Assembly: GCF_050948175.1 (NCBI RefSeq)
Contig: NW_027490218.1
Coordinates: 434,001-498,000 of the forward strand
From: Xylocopa sonorina
Lineage: Eukaryota; Arthropoda; Insecta; Hymenoptera; Apidae
DNA: 64,000 nt
Direction of reading: 5' to 3'
Shown: piece by piece, positions 36,601-48,626 of the stretch
Numbering within the stretch: the stretch's first letter is position 1
Layout: each line of letters begins with the position of its first letter
Made by a program: the position numbers and the translations under genes
Notes under the pieces: generated by a model
Database searches by the model: none
What the model was told of the DNA's origin: nothing
The model's input: only the letters and a program-made list of their open reading frames with translations

Positions 36601-39600
36601 AATACGAGGTATACATGACACTTCGCAATGAATATTATATCTTATCATGAAACATAGAAGAGAGATGCGATATCGCGTTGTAAGAAACATTAAAACTCTA
36701 TGGCCTCGATGCGGAGACATCTGCAAACGCTATTTCCTAGCATGGAAGTGTCGCACTTACATTCTTTTGAAGTGAATACGAGGTATACATGACACTTCGC
36801 AATGAATATTATATCTTATCACGAAACATATAAATGAGATGCGATATCGCGGTTTAAGAAGCATTGGAACTCTATGGCATCGATGCGCAGACATCAGCAA
36901 ACGCTATTTCCTAGCATGGAAGTATCGCACTTGCATTCTTTTGAAGTGAATACGAGGTGTACATGACACTTCGCAATGAATATTATATCTTATCATGAAA
37001 CAGAGAAATGAGATGCGACATCTCGTTTTAAGAAGCATTAGAGCTCCATTGCTACGATCGGTAGACATCTGCAGACGCTATTTCCTAGCAAGGCAGTGGT
37101 GCATTTACATTCTTTTGAAGTGAATACGAGGTATACATGACACTTCGCAATGAATATTATATCTTATCATGAATCATAGAAGTGAGATGCGACATCGCGT
37201 TTTACGAAGCATTGGAACTCTATTGCAACGATACTTAGACATCTGCAAACGTTATTTCCTAGCAAGGAAATATAGCATTTACATACTTTTGAAGTGAATA
37301 CGAGGTATACATGACACTTCGCAATGAATATTATATCTTATCACGAAACATAGAAACCGGATGCGATATCGCGTTTTGAGACGCATTAGATCTCTATTGC
37401 TACGATACGTAGACCTCTGCGAACGCTATTTCCTAGCAAAGAAGTCTCGCATTTACATTCTTTTGAAGTGAATACGAGGTATAAATGACACTTCGCAATG
37501 AATATTATATCTTATCATGAAACAGAGAGATGGGATGCGACATCTCGTTTCAAGAAGCACTAGAACTCTACTGTTTCGATGCATAGACATCTGGAAACGC
37601 TACCTCTTAGCAAGGAAGTGTCGCATTTACATACTTTTGAAGTGAATACGAGTTATACATGACACTTCACAATGAATATTATATCTTATCATGCAACATA
37701 GAAACGAGATGCGATATCTCGTTTTAAGAAGCATCAGAACTCTATTGTTTCGATACGTAGACATCTGCAAACGCTACTTCCTAGCAAGGAAGTGTCGCAT
37801 TTACATTCTTTTGCAGTGAATACGAGGTATACATGACACTTCGCAATGAATATTATATCTTATCACGAAACAGAGAATCGAGATGAGACATCTCGTTTTA
37901 AGATGCATTAGATCTCTATTGCTACGATACGTAGACATCTGCAAACGCTATTTCCTAGGATGGAAGTGTCCCATTTACATTCTTTTGAAGTGAATGCGAG
38001 GTATACATAACACTCCACAATGAATATTGTATCTTCTCATGAAACATAGAAAGGAGATGCGTTATCGCGTTTTAAAAGGCATTAGAACTCTCTTGCTACG
38101 ATACGTAGACATATGCAAACGCTATTTCCTAGCAAGGAAGTGTCGCATTTACATTCATCTGAAGTGAATACGATGTATACATGACACTTCGCAATGAATG
38201 TTATATCTTATCATGAAACATAGAAATGAAATGCGATATCCCGTTTATAGAAGCATTAGAACTCAATTGCAACGATACGTAGACCTCTGCAAACGCTATT
38301 TCCTAGCAAGGAAGTGTCGCATTTACATTCTTTTGAAGTCAATACGAGGTATACATGACACTTCGCAATGAATATTATATCTTATCATGAAACAGAGAAA
38401 TGAGATGCGACATCTCGTTTTAAGAAGCATTAGAGCTCCATTGCTACGATCGGTAGACATCTGCAGACGCTATTTCCTAGCAAGGCAGTGGTGCATTTAC
38501 ATTCTTTTGAAGTGAATACGAGGTATACATGACACTTCGCAATGAATATTATATCTTATCATGAATCATAGAAATGAGATGCGATATCGCGTTTTGAGTA
38601 GCATTAGAACCCTATTGCTACGATACGTAGACATCTGCAAACGCAATTTCCTAGGAAGGAAGTGTGACATTTACATTCTATTGAAGTGAATACGAGGTAT
38701 ACTTAACACTCCACAATGGATATTCTATCTTATCGTGAAACATAGAAATGTGATGCGATATCCCGTTTTAAGAAGAACTAGAACTCTATTGCTTCGATAC
38801 GTAGACATCTGGAATCGTTATTTCCCAGAAAGGAAGAGTCGCATTTACATTCATTTGGAGAGAATACGATGTATACATGACACTTCGCAATGAATATTGT
38901 ATCTTATCATGAAACATTGAAATGAGACGCGATATCGCGCTTTATGAAGCATTAGTACTCTGTTGCTTCGATACGTGGGCATTGGCAAACGCTATTTCCT
39001 TGCAGGGAAGTGTCGCACTTACATTCTATTGAAGTGAATACGAGGTATACATGACACTCCGCGCTGAATATTATACCTTATCATGATACATAGAAGTGAG
39101 ATGCGATATCGCGTTTTAAGAAGCATTAGAGCACTATTGCCTCGATACGTAGACATCTGCAAATGCCATTTCTAGCAAGGAAGTGTCGCATTTACATTCA
39201 TTTGAAGTGAATACGAGGTATACGTGACACTTCGCTATGAATATTATATCTTATCACGAAACATATAAATGAGATGCGATATAGCGATTTATGTAGCATT
39301 AGAACTGTATTGCTACGATACGTAGCCATCTGCAATCGCTATTTCCTAGCAAGTAATAGTCGCATTTACATTCCTTTGAAGTGAACACGAGGTATGCGTG
39401 ACACTTCGCAATGAATATTATATCTTATCACGATACATATAAATGAGATGCGATATCGCGATTTAAGTAGCATTAGTAATCTATTGCTATGATACGTAGA
39501 CATCTGAATACGCTATTTCCTAGCATGGAAGTGTTGCATTTAAATTCTTTTTAAGTGAATACGGGGTGTACATGACACTTCGCAATGAATATTACATCTT

Positions 39601-40934
39601 ATCACGAAACATAGAAATGAGATGCGATATCGCGATTTAAGTAGCATTAGAACTCTATTGCTACGATACGTTGACATCTGCAAACGCTATTTCCTAGCAA
39701 GCAATAGTCGCATTACATTCCTTTTGAAGTGAATACGAGGAATACATTACACTTCGCAATGAATATTATATCTTATCATGAAACATAGAAGAGAGATGCG
39801 ATGTCGCGTATTAAGAAGCATTAGAACGCTATTGCCTCGACGCGTAGACATCTGCAGACGCTATTTCCTAGCATGAAAGTGTCGCACTTACATTCTTTTG
39901 TAGTGAATACGAGGTGTACATGACACTTCGCAATGAATATTATATCATATCACGAAAACATAGAAATGAGATGCGGTATCGAGTGCTGAGAAGCATTAGA
40001 ACTCTATTGCTACGATAGCGTAGACATCCGCAAACGCTATTTCCTTGCAAGCAATAGTCGCATTTACATTCTTTGAAGTGAATTCGAGGTATACATGACA
40101 CTTCGGAATGAATATTATAACTTATCACGAAACATAGAAATGAGATGCGATATCGTGATGTAAGATGCATAAGAACTCTATTGCTACGATACGTAGGCAT
40201 ATGCAAACGCTATGCCCTACCAAGGAATAGTCGCATTTACATTCTTTTGGAGTTGAATACGAGGTATACATGGGCACTTTGCAATGAATATTATATCTTA
40301 TCATGCAACATAGAAATATGATGCGGTATAGCGTTTTACGAAGCATTAGAACTCTATAGCTTCGATACGTAGACATCTGTAAGCACATTTCCTAGCAAGG
40401 AAGTGTGGCATTTACATTCTTCTGAAGTGGAGACGAGGCATACGTAAAACTTCGCCATGAACATTATATCTTATCATGATGCTTAGAACTGACATGCAAT
40501 ATCGCGTTTTAAGAAGCATTAGAACCTCTATTGCTTCGATACGAAGACATCTGGAAAGGCTCTTTCCTAGCAAGAAGTGTCGGCATTTACATTCGTTCGA
40601 AGTGTAGACGAAGTTTACATAACACTTCGCAATCAGCTTTATATCATATCATAGAAACATAGAAGTGAGATGCTATATCTCGTTTTAATAAGCATTAGAT
40701 CTCTATTGCTACGATGCGTAGGCATCTGGGGGAAAAAAACGCTATTTCCTAGCGCGGAACTGTTTCACATACAATCTTTTGAAGTATAGACGAGGTACAC
40801 ATAACACTTCGCAATGAATATTATATCATATAACGAAACATAGAAATGAGATGCGATATAGCGTTTTAAGATGCATTAGAACACTATTGCTTCGATACCT
40901 AGACATCTGGAAACGCTATTTCCTAGCATGGAAG
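33603..40934 (+). repeat. Higher-order repeat block, copy 2 (about 7.3 kb)
   Basis: Second tandem copy of 27001-33602, expanded by several monomers. From about 39700 it shows extra bases not in copy 1 (GATAGCGTAGAC, ACGAAAACATAG, GGAGTTGAATACG and a GGGGAAAAAA interruption near 40730), suggesting poorer sequence quality. Ends in the same CCTAGCATGGAAGTGT context as copy 1. Confidence 0.8.
36121..37164 (+). repeat. Two adjacent 522-bp trimers (3 x 174)
   Basis: 36121-36642 and 36643-37164 read essentially identically, including GTAAGAAACATTAAAACTC, CATCGATGCGCAGACATCAG and the AGGCAGTGGTGC monomer. Copy 1 of the large block has one equivalent, so this is a recent local trimer duplication. Confidence 0.85.
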
Positions 40935-42639
40935 TGTGGCCTTTACATTCTTTTCATGTGTAAACGGGGTACACATGACACTTCGCAGTGAATATTATAT
41001 CATTTAATGAAACATAGAAATGAGATGCGATATCGCGTTTTAAGTAGCATTATAACCCTATTGCTACGATACGTAGGACATCTGCAAATGCTATTTCCTA
41101 GCAAGGGAGATTAGCATTTTCATTCTTTTCACGTGAATACGAGGTATACATGTCACCTTCACAATGAATATTATATTTTATCATGAACATAGAAGAGAGA
41201 TGCGTTATCGCGCTTTAAGAGGCATTAGAACTCTGTTGCTTCGATACATAGACATCTGCAAACGCTATTTCCTAGCAAGGAAGTGTCGCTCTTACATCTA
41301 TTGAAGTGAATAGGAGGTATACATGACACTTCGCAATGAATATTATACCTTATCATGAAACATGGAAGTGAGATGCGACATCGCGTTTTAAGCAGTATTA
41401 GAACTCTATTGCTACTGTACGTAGACATATGCAAACGCTATTTCCTAGCATGGATGTGCCGCATTTACTTTCTTTTGAAGTGAATACGAGGTATACGTGA
41501 CATTTCCCATGAATATTATGACTTATCACGAAACATAGAAATGATTTGCGATATCGCGATTTAAGCAGCATAAGAAACTCTATTGCTACGATACGTAGAC
41601 ATCTGCAAACGCTATTTCCTAGAAAGGATGAGTCGCATTTACATTCAGTTGAAGTGAATACGAGGTATACATGAAACTTCGCAATTAATATTATATCTTA
41701 TCATGAAACATGGGAATGAAATGCGACATCGGGATTTTGGAAGCATTGGAAATCTACTGCATCGATACGTAGACATCTGGAACGCTAATTCCTAGCAAGG
41801 AAGTGTCGTACTTACATTCTTTTGAAGTGAATGAGAGGCAAACATGACACTTCGCAATGAATATTATACCTTATCACGAAACATAGGAATGAGATGCGAT
41901 ATCGCGATTTAAGAAGCACTAGAACTCTGTTGCTTCGATACGGAGACATCTGCAGTCGCTACTTCCTAGCAAGGAAGTGTCGCATTTGCATTCTTTTGAA
42001 GTGAATACGAGGTATACATGAAACTTCGCAATGAATATTATATCTCATCATGAAACATACGAATGAAATGCGATATCGGGATTTAGGAAGCATTAGAAAT
42101 CTACTGCTTCGATACGTAGACATCTAGGAACGCTATTTCCTAGCAAGGAAGTGTCGCACTTACATTCTTTTGAAACGAATACGAGGTATGCATGAGAAAT
42201 CGCTATGAATATTATATCTTATCATGAAACATGGATGTGAGATGCGATATCGTGTTTTAAGAAGCATCAGAACTCCATTGCTACGATACGTAGACATCTG
42301 GAAACGCTCATTCCTAGCAAAGAAGTGTCGCATTTACATTCTTTTGGAGCGAATAAAAGGCATATATGACACTTCGCAATGAATATTATACCTTATCACG
42401 AAACATAGGAATGAGATGCGATATAGCGATTTAAGAAGCATTAGAACTCTATTGGTTCGATGCGGAGTCATCTGCAGTCGCTATTTCCTAGTAAGGAAGT
42501 GTCGCATTTACATTTATTTGAAGTGAATACGAGGTATACATGACACTTCGCAATGAATATTGAGATGAGAGAGATGATTATGAATATGAGACGGAGAAAT
42601 GAGATGCGATATCGCGTTTTATGAAGAGTCGATATGTAG

Positions 42640-44032
42640 TGTGACGTGGCGACGTCACAAGGCTTGCTCACCCCCCCCCCCTGCTTCGTTTAGACTAGCT
42701 CGCAGATTCCCACCCATGCGAGAAGCGCGACACGGACAATCGCGATAGCTGTACTTGCGAGGAGCGTGAAATATGCGATGGTAGAACCTTCCCCCCCCCC
42801 CCCGTTCTTTTCTCTCTCACCGTTCTACGGATTAGACAGGCAGGCTTATTGAAGAAGCGTCCCAGGAGACACCCCTTCGGGCGGATTAAAATACCGTAGG
42901 TTCGCGGAAGGGCGCCGAGGTAGCGTGACGGGCTCGACGGTGGGGAGTCGGGAAGTGAGCAAGAAGAAACCCTGAAGCCCGTGGGATACTCCTCCCTGCA
43001 ACGATACGACCGTTGCCATAGCCCATGGAGTCGAACAGGGTGGACTCCGGGTGTGAGAAGAACCTCCACCCCTCCCCTGAGCCCATGAAGAGGAAAATGC
43101 AAGATGCGCAGCGGAACTGCAGGTGAGCCGTGGAAAGCGCGGCGCGCGACACGCGCCGCAGTTCAAATAATCCAGAGGACCCCCTCTAGACACACCAGAG
43201 GGAGCGATCAGGGAAGATCACCGAAATCCACCGATCGATGCCCCGAACAATACCGAAGCATATAGCCCTACCCAACCAAGGAGACCTAAGGAGGATCTAA
43301 GGGGATGCGAAGGCCCCCAGCAAACCTATATAACGAGCTAGCCAGCATGAAGACAGCCTCTACTTCTTAGCGATTTCTTAGCGACTACTTAGAGACGACT
43401 TAGCGAAGACTTAGCGAAGACTTAGCGAGCAACCTAGCAAACGATTGTACGGAGCGATTTGGAGGAGAGAGAGAGAGAGAAAGAGAGAGAAGGACAGAGC
43501 GAGATCCAGAATTGTTGGAAGCGAGAGCGTGAGTCCTTATACGCTAAAGCGTCCCATTTTTTCCTGCCGCATTTCTGATATCGCGTATTGTATTTTGTAT
43601 CGTATAACGGGTGGTGATCCCCGATCATTCGCGACGTGCCGTATAACATTTAGTAATCCCGCGTCAAGGCAATATAGAAAGAAGCCGTGAGTTCAGTATC
43701 CCGCGACCCTAATTTGCGCACTCGGCTAGAAATAGTCGAGCCAAGGAGTATTTCGAAACTTCGAGGGTTATCTTGCACCGGGTTTCCCCGGGTTGCGTGG
43801 TCTACTAGTTTTGTTACTTCTTGAGTAGCTGGAGCCCAAAGAGTCCCAGCCTCGCAGCTTCGAAAATACTCGCTGGTTAGGAAATACTTTGTTCTTTACT
43901 TGGCGATGGCGAATCCGCGGACGGTCGCATCGCGCGGATACTTTGTACCCCGGATTAAACTCCTGCATACCCCTTTATTATTAGTTCTATATACCCCCTT
44001 TCTTGCGGCTTGTAACGGGAAAACACGTCACA
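42640..44032 (+). mobile_element. Solo LTR D, copy 2 (1393 bp, 4-bp TSD GTAG)
   Basis: Runs from TGTGACGTGGCG to AACACGTCACA and is flanked by GTAG on both sides (42636-42639 and 44033-44036). Removing it restores satellite GATATGTAGACATC, so it inserted directly into a monomer. It aligns with D copy 1 over its whole length. Differences include shorter C-tracts (42671-42681, 42791-42803), an interrupted AG repeat and a mutated TGGAGCCC where copy 1 has TGGCGCCC. Minus-strand frames of 88-135 codons at 42695-43193 show no known domain. Confidence 0.85.
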
Positions 44033-44511
44033 GTAGACATCGAAGGACGCTATTCCGTTCCAAAGATGTGTGGGATTTACATTCTTTTGAAGTGTTGACG
44101 AGATATACATTACGCCTTGGTATACATTATTATATTGGTATAGCACCTTATCATGAAACATAGGAATGTGGTGCGATGTCACCTTTTATGAAGAGTTACA
44201 ACTCTATAGCTTCGATACGTAGACATCTAGAGACGCTATTCCGTCGGGAGGAAGTGTGGGGTTTACAGTCTCATCAAATATTGACCAGATATAAATAACG
44301 CACTACGTTGGACATTTCATCTAATCATGAGACATAGAAATGAGATGCTATAACGCGTTTCATGAAGCATTATAACTCCATTGCTGCAATACTTAGACAT
44401 CTAGAAACGCTATTCCGTCGCAAGTATGTGTGTGATTAACATTCTCTTGAAGTATTGGATACTTATACGTTACGGGTTGCATTGATTTACATCCTATCAT
44501 GACAAACAACT
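44033..44511 (+). repeat. Divergent satellite, forward, up to the inversion junction
   Basis: Continuation of the monomer split by D, then about two diverged forward monomers (ATCATGAAACATAGGAATG, CTATTCCGTCG). Ends at CATCCTATCATGA. Confidence 0.8.
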
Positions 44512-44520
44512 ACATTGCTA
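44505..44520. other. Bare satellite inversion junction (forward to reverse)
   Basis: Forward text CATCCTATCATGA is followed within a few bases by CTACATTGCTACGGAATAG, which is reverse-oriented satellite. No inserted element is visible at the switch, unlike the two other forward-to-reverse changes, which coincide with element A. Confidence 0.75.
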
Positions 44521-45720
44521 CGGAATAGTGTTTCTAGATCCCTACGTATGGAATCAGTAGGGCTCCAATGCTTCTTAAAACGCGATAATGCATCTAATTT
44601 CTATGTTTCATGATAAGATGTAATATTCATTGCGAAGTATTATGTATGCCTCGTCTGCTCTTCAAAAGAATATAAATGCCACTCATCCATGCTAGGAAAT
44701 AGCGTTTGCAGATGTCTACGTATCGAAGCAATGGTGTTCTAATGCATCCTAAAATGCGACATCGCATCTGATTTCTACGTTTCATGGTGACATAAATTAT
44801 TCATTGCGATGTATTATGTATACCTCGTCTCCATTGCAATAGAATGTAAATGCCACACTTCCTTGCTAGTAAATAGCGTTTGCATATGTCTACGTGTCGA
44901 AGCAATAGAGTTCTAATGCATCGTAAAACGCGATGTCGCACTGCAGTTCTATGTTTCATGATAAGATATAATACTCATTGCGAAGTATTATGCATACCTC
45001 GTTTGCACATCAAAAGAACGTAAATTCTACTCTTGCTTGCTAGGACAGAGCGTTTGCAGATGTCTACGTATCGAAGCAATGGTGTTCTAATGCATCTTAA
45101 AATGCGACATCGCATCTGATTTCTATGTTTCATGGTGACATATATTATTCATTACGAAGTGTTATGTATAGCTCGTCAACACTTCAAAAGCATGTAAATG
45201 CCACACTTCCTTGCTAGGAAATGCGTTTCCAGATGTCTACGTATCGAAACAATAGTTTTGTAATGCTTCTTAAAACGCGGTATCGCGTCTCATTTCTATG
45301 TTTCATGATATGGTAGAAAATTCATTGTAAAGTGTTATGTATAGCTCGTCAACACTTCAAATGATTGTAAATGCATCACTTCCTTGCTACGGAATTTCGT
45401 TTCTATATCTGAAGGTTTAGAAGCAATAGAGTTCTAATGCTTCGTAAAACGCGGCTGCGCATCTTACTTCTATATTTCATGATAAGATGTAATATTCATA
45501 GCATCGCGTTATGTTTATCTGCTTCTGCACATGAATTGTATGTGAACCCTACACTTTCTTGCCCGGGGATAGCGTTTCTAGATGTCCAGGTGCCGAAGCA
45601 CTTAATTTGTCATGCTTCATGCACCTCAATATCGCATTTCATATAAACAGTTCAAAGTAAGTTAGGAGGTTGTAAAGCTCTATGCATCTGCTTATCTGCT
45701 TTTGTGCTTTATAATGCTCT
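44512..45720 (-). repeat. Satellite array, reverse, left flank of unit copy 3
   Basis: About seven reverse monomers; the last two, from about 45500, are the highly diverged type with TTTCTTGCCCGGGG and match 14770-14989. Confidence 0.9.
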
Positions 45721-46422
45721 GGGAAGTGAGCAGGTCCTCAACCATCCTTAACCCCCTAAAGAGAAGTCAAAAGTCCAGCGGCCCTGCAGGTGGGCCATGG
45801 GAGCGCGGCGCGCGTGGCGCTACGCAATTTAAATGATCAGGAGGATCCCCTCAGGGACACCCAAGCGGGCGAGAAGAGGAAATCGCCGAAATCCACTGAT
45901 CGATGGACCCGAACAATACCGAAGCCTACAGCCCACTCCACCAAGGAGCCCCGAGGAGGATGCAGGAGACCCGAGGACCACCAGCGAATTCAAGGAACCT
46001 GAAGAAGAAAACGTGAGAGCTTATTCGCTAAAGCGTCCCATTTCTTGTGTCGCATATTGTATATTGTATCTTATATCGTGAAGCGAGTTATGATACCCGG
46101 TAATTTGCGGCGTGTTGCGTAGTTTCCCGTAGCCCTTGTTAGTTAAACCCACGTCGAGACCATAAATAAACATGCCGTGACTTCAGTATCTCGCGACCTG
46201 AGTGTGTGTACTTGGCTAGGCATAGTCGAGAGGAGGAGCATTTCGAAGTTTCAAGGGTTGTTCCGCCCCAGGGTTCCCGGGGTCGTGTAGTCTATCCCTT
46301 TGCTACTTTCTGAGCAGCTGGCGCCCAAGAAAAGTTGTACGTGAGCGGATACCTTGGAACGATAGATCGCTTTAGATTAAAGTACGTTTTACACCTTAAA
46401 GCATTTAGATAATTAACCCCTT
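45721..46422 (+). mobile_element. Element C, copy 3
   Basis: Near-identical to 14990-15693, including the same truncated left edge (GGGAAGTGAGCAGGTCCTC), the TGGCGCCC motif at 46319-46326 and the same join into unit B. Frames of 70-82 codons at 45790-46081 show no known domain. The shared structure shows C was beside B before the unit was duplicated. Confidence 0.65.
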
Positions 46423-46514
46423 CGAGCTTCCCTGACTTACTATATATAGGTTTCCGTCACAACTAATAGGAACCATCACTTTACATAGATATATAGAACA
46501 CACATAGTTTTAAA

Positions 46515-46670
46515 CGTAGAACTGAGAATTTGAGAACTTACTTTGAAACGTTAGTAGTGAGAAATTCTATCGGATTTCATAGAAATTCAGAACTTACTTG
46601 CTATGAAACATAGGCAGATAAGGGCCATCGCGTTGCTTAGAACTTTAGAACTTGCTTACTTCAACAAAGA
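46515..46670 (+). repeat. 57-bp tandem repeat in unit B, copy 3
   Basis: Three units marked by AGAACTTACTT, AGAACTTACTT and AGAACTTGCTT. The middle and last units carry GAAACGTTAGTAGTGAG and GAAACATAGGCAGATAAGG followed by ATCGCGTTGCTTAGAA, resembling satellite positions 7-60. Confidence 0.55.
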
Positions 46671-47429
46671 TTTCTATTGGCTTCGTCCGTTCTTTTAGAA
46701 GAGTTTTTGATAAACCACATACTTTTCACGCTTCTGATATCTTTGAAAGTTCGCGAGATGTAATCGTTTAAGTTTTAAAATGATTACTTAGTGTGGATTA
46801 TTATTTAGTAACTCGCTCATAAACGAGTCTGCATAGGATTTAATCCATAAGTTTTTAAGCCTGGAATTTATGCAGTTATTTGTTATTCACTTATTGCTCA
46901 AACGACAAAGATTCTGACCACTTCAAAATGGTTGACTTTCATCAATTTTCTTAAAAATTGAAATATTGCCCAACTGCTTGCATTAAAGACTGTAATTAAA
47001 GCTTTCGAAACATTTTACCTCTTATAGATGAATTCTGGAATTGAAATTGAATGTTTGACTTTTCTAGCTCCTGTTTAGACATCTTTCTATTGGAATGTTC
47101 AAGTATTTTTCATATTCGTAATTATTAAAAATGTTTTACTTGATTCTTTTATTTAATATTTAGAATTTTCTGAGAAATATTTTTTATCGTAATGAACTAT
47201 ATAATTGCAATTATAATTCTTTATGAAATAATAATAACAGAAAGGTATGTATCCATTCTTGTAGTTTTGTAAAGAGTATTTAATCTTACTATCTAAAATG
47301 AAACATTGAGATCTGTTTACAATCTAATGGAATTTAATAACCTTTTGATTCAAATTCACAATGATAATCTTCCATAGTTCAACAATTTTGTGAGCTGTCC
47401 TCAGGAATCCGCAGCTCAGTACTTCTAAA

Positions 47430-47744
47430 ATGAACGACACAAAGAACAGCCTAACCAAACGTATTCGAACCGATTTTTCAATACTAATCTTATCATGTTT
47501 AACTTATGCTGCAAACTATTGAAATGCCCTTCGAAAAGTGTTTATTCACAGTGAAGTAAACTGTAAGTATTACGCCTTCCACCACTGTTTACGATACGTA
47601 TGTTTCATTTACTATCAAAACCGTGAGTATTATCGCCTTTCTTTACTTTTTGTAACCTTCAATGCCTTCATGTTACAGATCGTTAAACTTGATTTAAAAT
47701 GCTCTATCGTATTACGGAAGAATGGACATACCAATTTATTTTAA
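47430..47744 (+). pseudogene. 104-codon frame with one internal TGA, B copy 3
   Basis: The ATG at 47430 begins MNDTKNSLTKRIRTDFSIL, then a hydrophobic segment (LSCLTYAANY) and a TGA. In the same frame the sequence continues NALRKVFIHSEVN, an aromatic hydrophobic region and a stop at 47742-47744. Length, frame and TGA position equal those in B copy 1. An overlapping frame (47699-47947, beginning MLYRITEEWTYQF) is also open for 82 codons. Not recognised; a degraded membrane-protein gene is a guess from composition. Confidence 0.3.
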
Positions 47745-47919
47745 AAAATGAAAGTAACCTTCATATGTCCAACATAACTCCACTTACAAAAAAACTATTT
47801 TCATCAACGGATGGGCCCTTTGTACTATGCAATTTTATATTAGCAAAAACTTCTATGAAACTTATAGTTTCGTGGATATCTGAGGTGCTACTTATTACTG
47901 CCCCACCCTGTATATTGTT

Positions 47920-48219
47920 ATGGATGTGTCCAACAAGGCAACGATGAACAGAGTTAAATTTAATATTATGATGTTTATTACTTTACTTATAGTATATTTG
48001 TTTTTCTGGAATTTTGCCAAAAAACAATGTTCACGATGTCGACAGATGAATATATTTGCCTTAGAATTACAAGAGCCAACAATTTCGAAAGTAGAATATT
48101 TCTTTACTTCGCTAACCGAATCATTGCAAACGTTAAGTAAAGTGCGTGCCTTTCAAAACAGTCAGATGCAAATTACGATACAACGTTTCCAAGAAATGGT
48201 ACGTGCCACTGTTTTTTAA
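47920..48219 (+). pseudogene. 99-aa frame with one membrane segment, B copy 3
   Basis: Begins MDVSNKATMNRVKF. Residues of about 14-30 form a hydrophobic helix, then KKQCSRCRQMN and a helical region (TSLTESLQTLSKV) ending VRATVF. Differs from copy 1 mainly in the first 11 residues and by I/T, Y/F and L/R changes. The ratio of changes gives no sign of constraint. No family recognised. Confidence 0.35.
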
Positions 48220-48326
48220 TTTCCGTTTATTTAATCAAAGGAAATTTAATTGAAATATCCGCAAAATTTGAGGACAAAAAGTTATTGTAATTTTTTGTAA
48301 AAAGTAGCGAGCAGAAAAAGAAACTT

Positions 48327-48626
48327 ATGGAGCTACAAAGTAGATTGATACATCCGTCAAATGATGATTCTAGGTTAATAAAATCTGTTAATCAAAGCAC
48401 TATTGCAAAAATCAAGTATAATCAATATTACTTCTGCTCAAAGGCTATAATAGAATTGGACCGAAATGGGTACAAAACAGGCAATTATATTTATACGTTC
48501 TATCCTATGCAAAGGCAAATATTTGAAAGAGAAAAGATGTGTTACTTACAAATTACTTATGTTCCTAGATATCTCACTAATTCAGGCTTCTTGTCTTGCA
48601 GAACTAATCATTCATATAACATGTAA
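48327..48626 (+). pseudogene. Truncated third frame, B copy 3
   Basis: Starts MELQSRLIHPSND and ends NHSYNM. It equals the last 99 codons or so of the 121-codon frame in copy 1. The upstream part, including the MMVIKDK start, is removed by a deletion that joins AATTTTTTGTAA to AAAGTAGCGAGCAG. It contains DRNGYKTGNYIY and an aromatic C-terminal half. Unrecognised. Confidence 0.3.

Larger units (their letters stand above)
22441..42639 (+). repeat. Main 174-bp satellite array, forward, about 116 monomers
   Basis: Uninterrupted tandem monomers. By eye the consensus is 174 bp, starting ATCATGAAACATAGAAATGA. Dyads within it (consensus positions): GCGATATCGC at 24-33; CTACG/CGTAG at 61-73; TTCCT/AGGAA at 91-104; GAAGTGTC at 102-109 with GACACTTC at 148-155. 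Named variants (CTCGATGCGGAGACATC, CTACGATCGGTAGAC, GCAAGCAATAGTCGC) recur in register and define higher-order repeats listed separately. The last monomer is interrupted at GATATGTAG by solo LTR D copy 2. Its ORFs are frames of the repeat, not genes. Confidence 0.97.

Noticed and set aside
22441..42639. Many 60-90 codon frames in satellite as small proteins
   Set aside because: All are translations of the same monomer in one or two frames, with no variation pattern suggesting selection.
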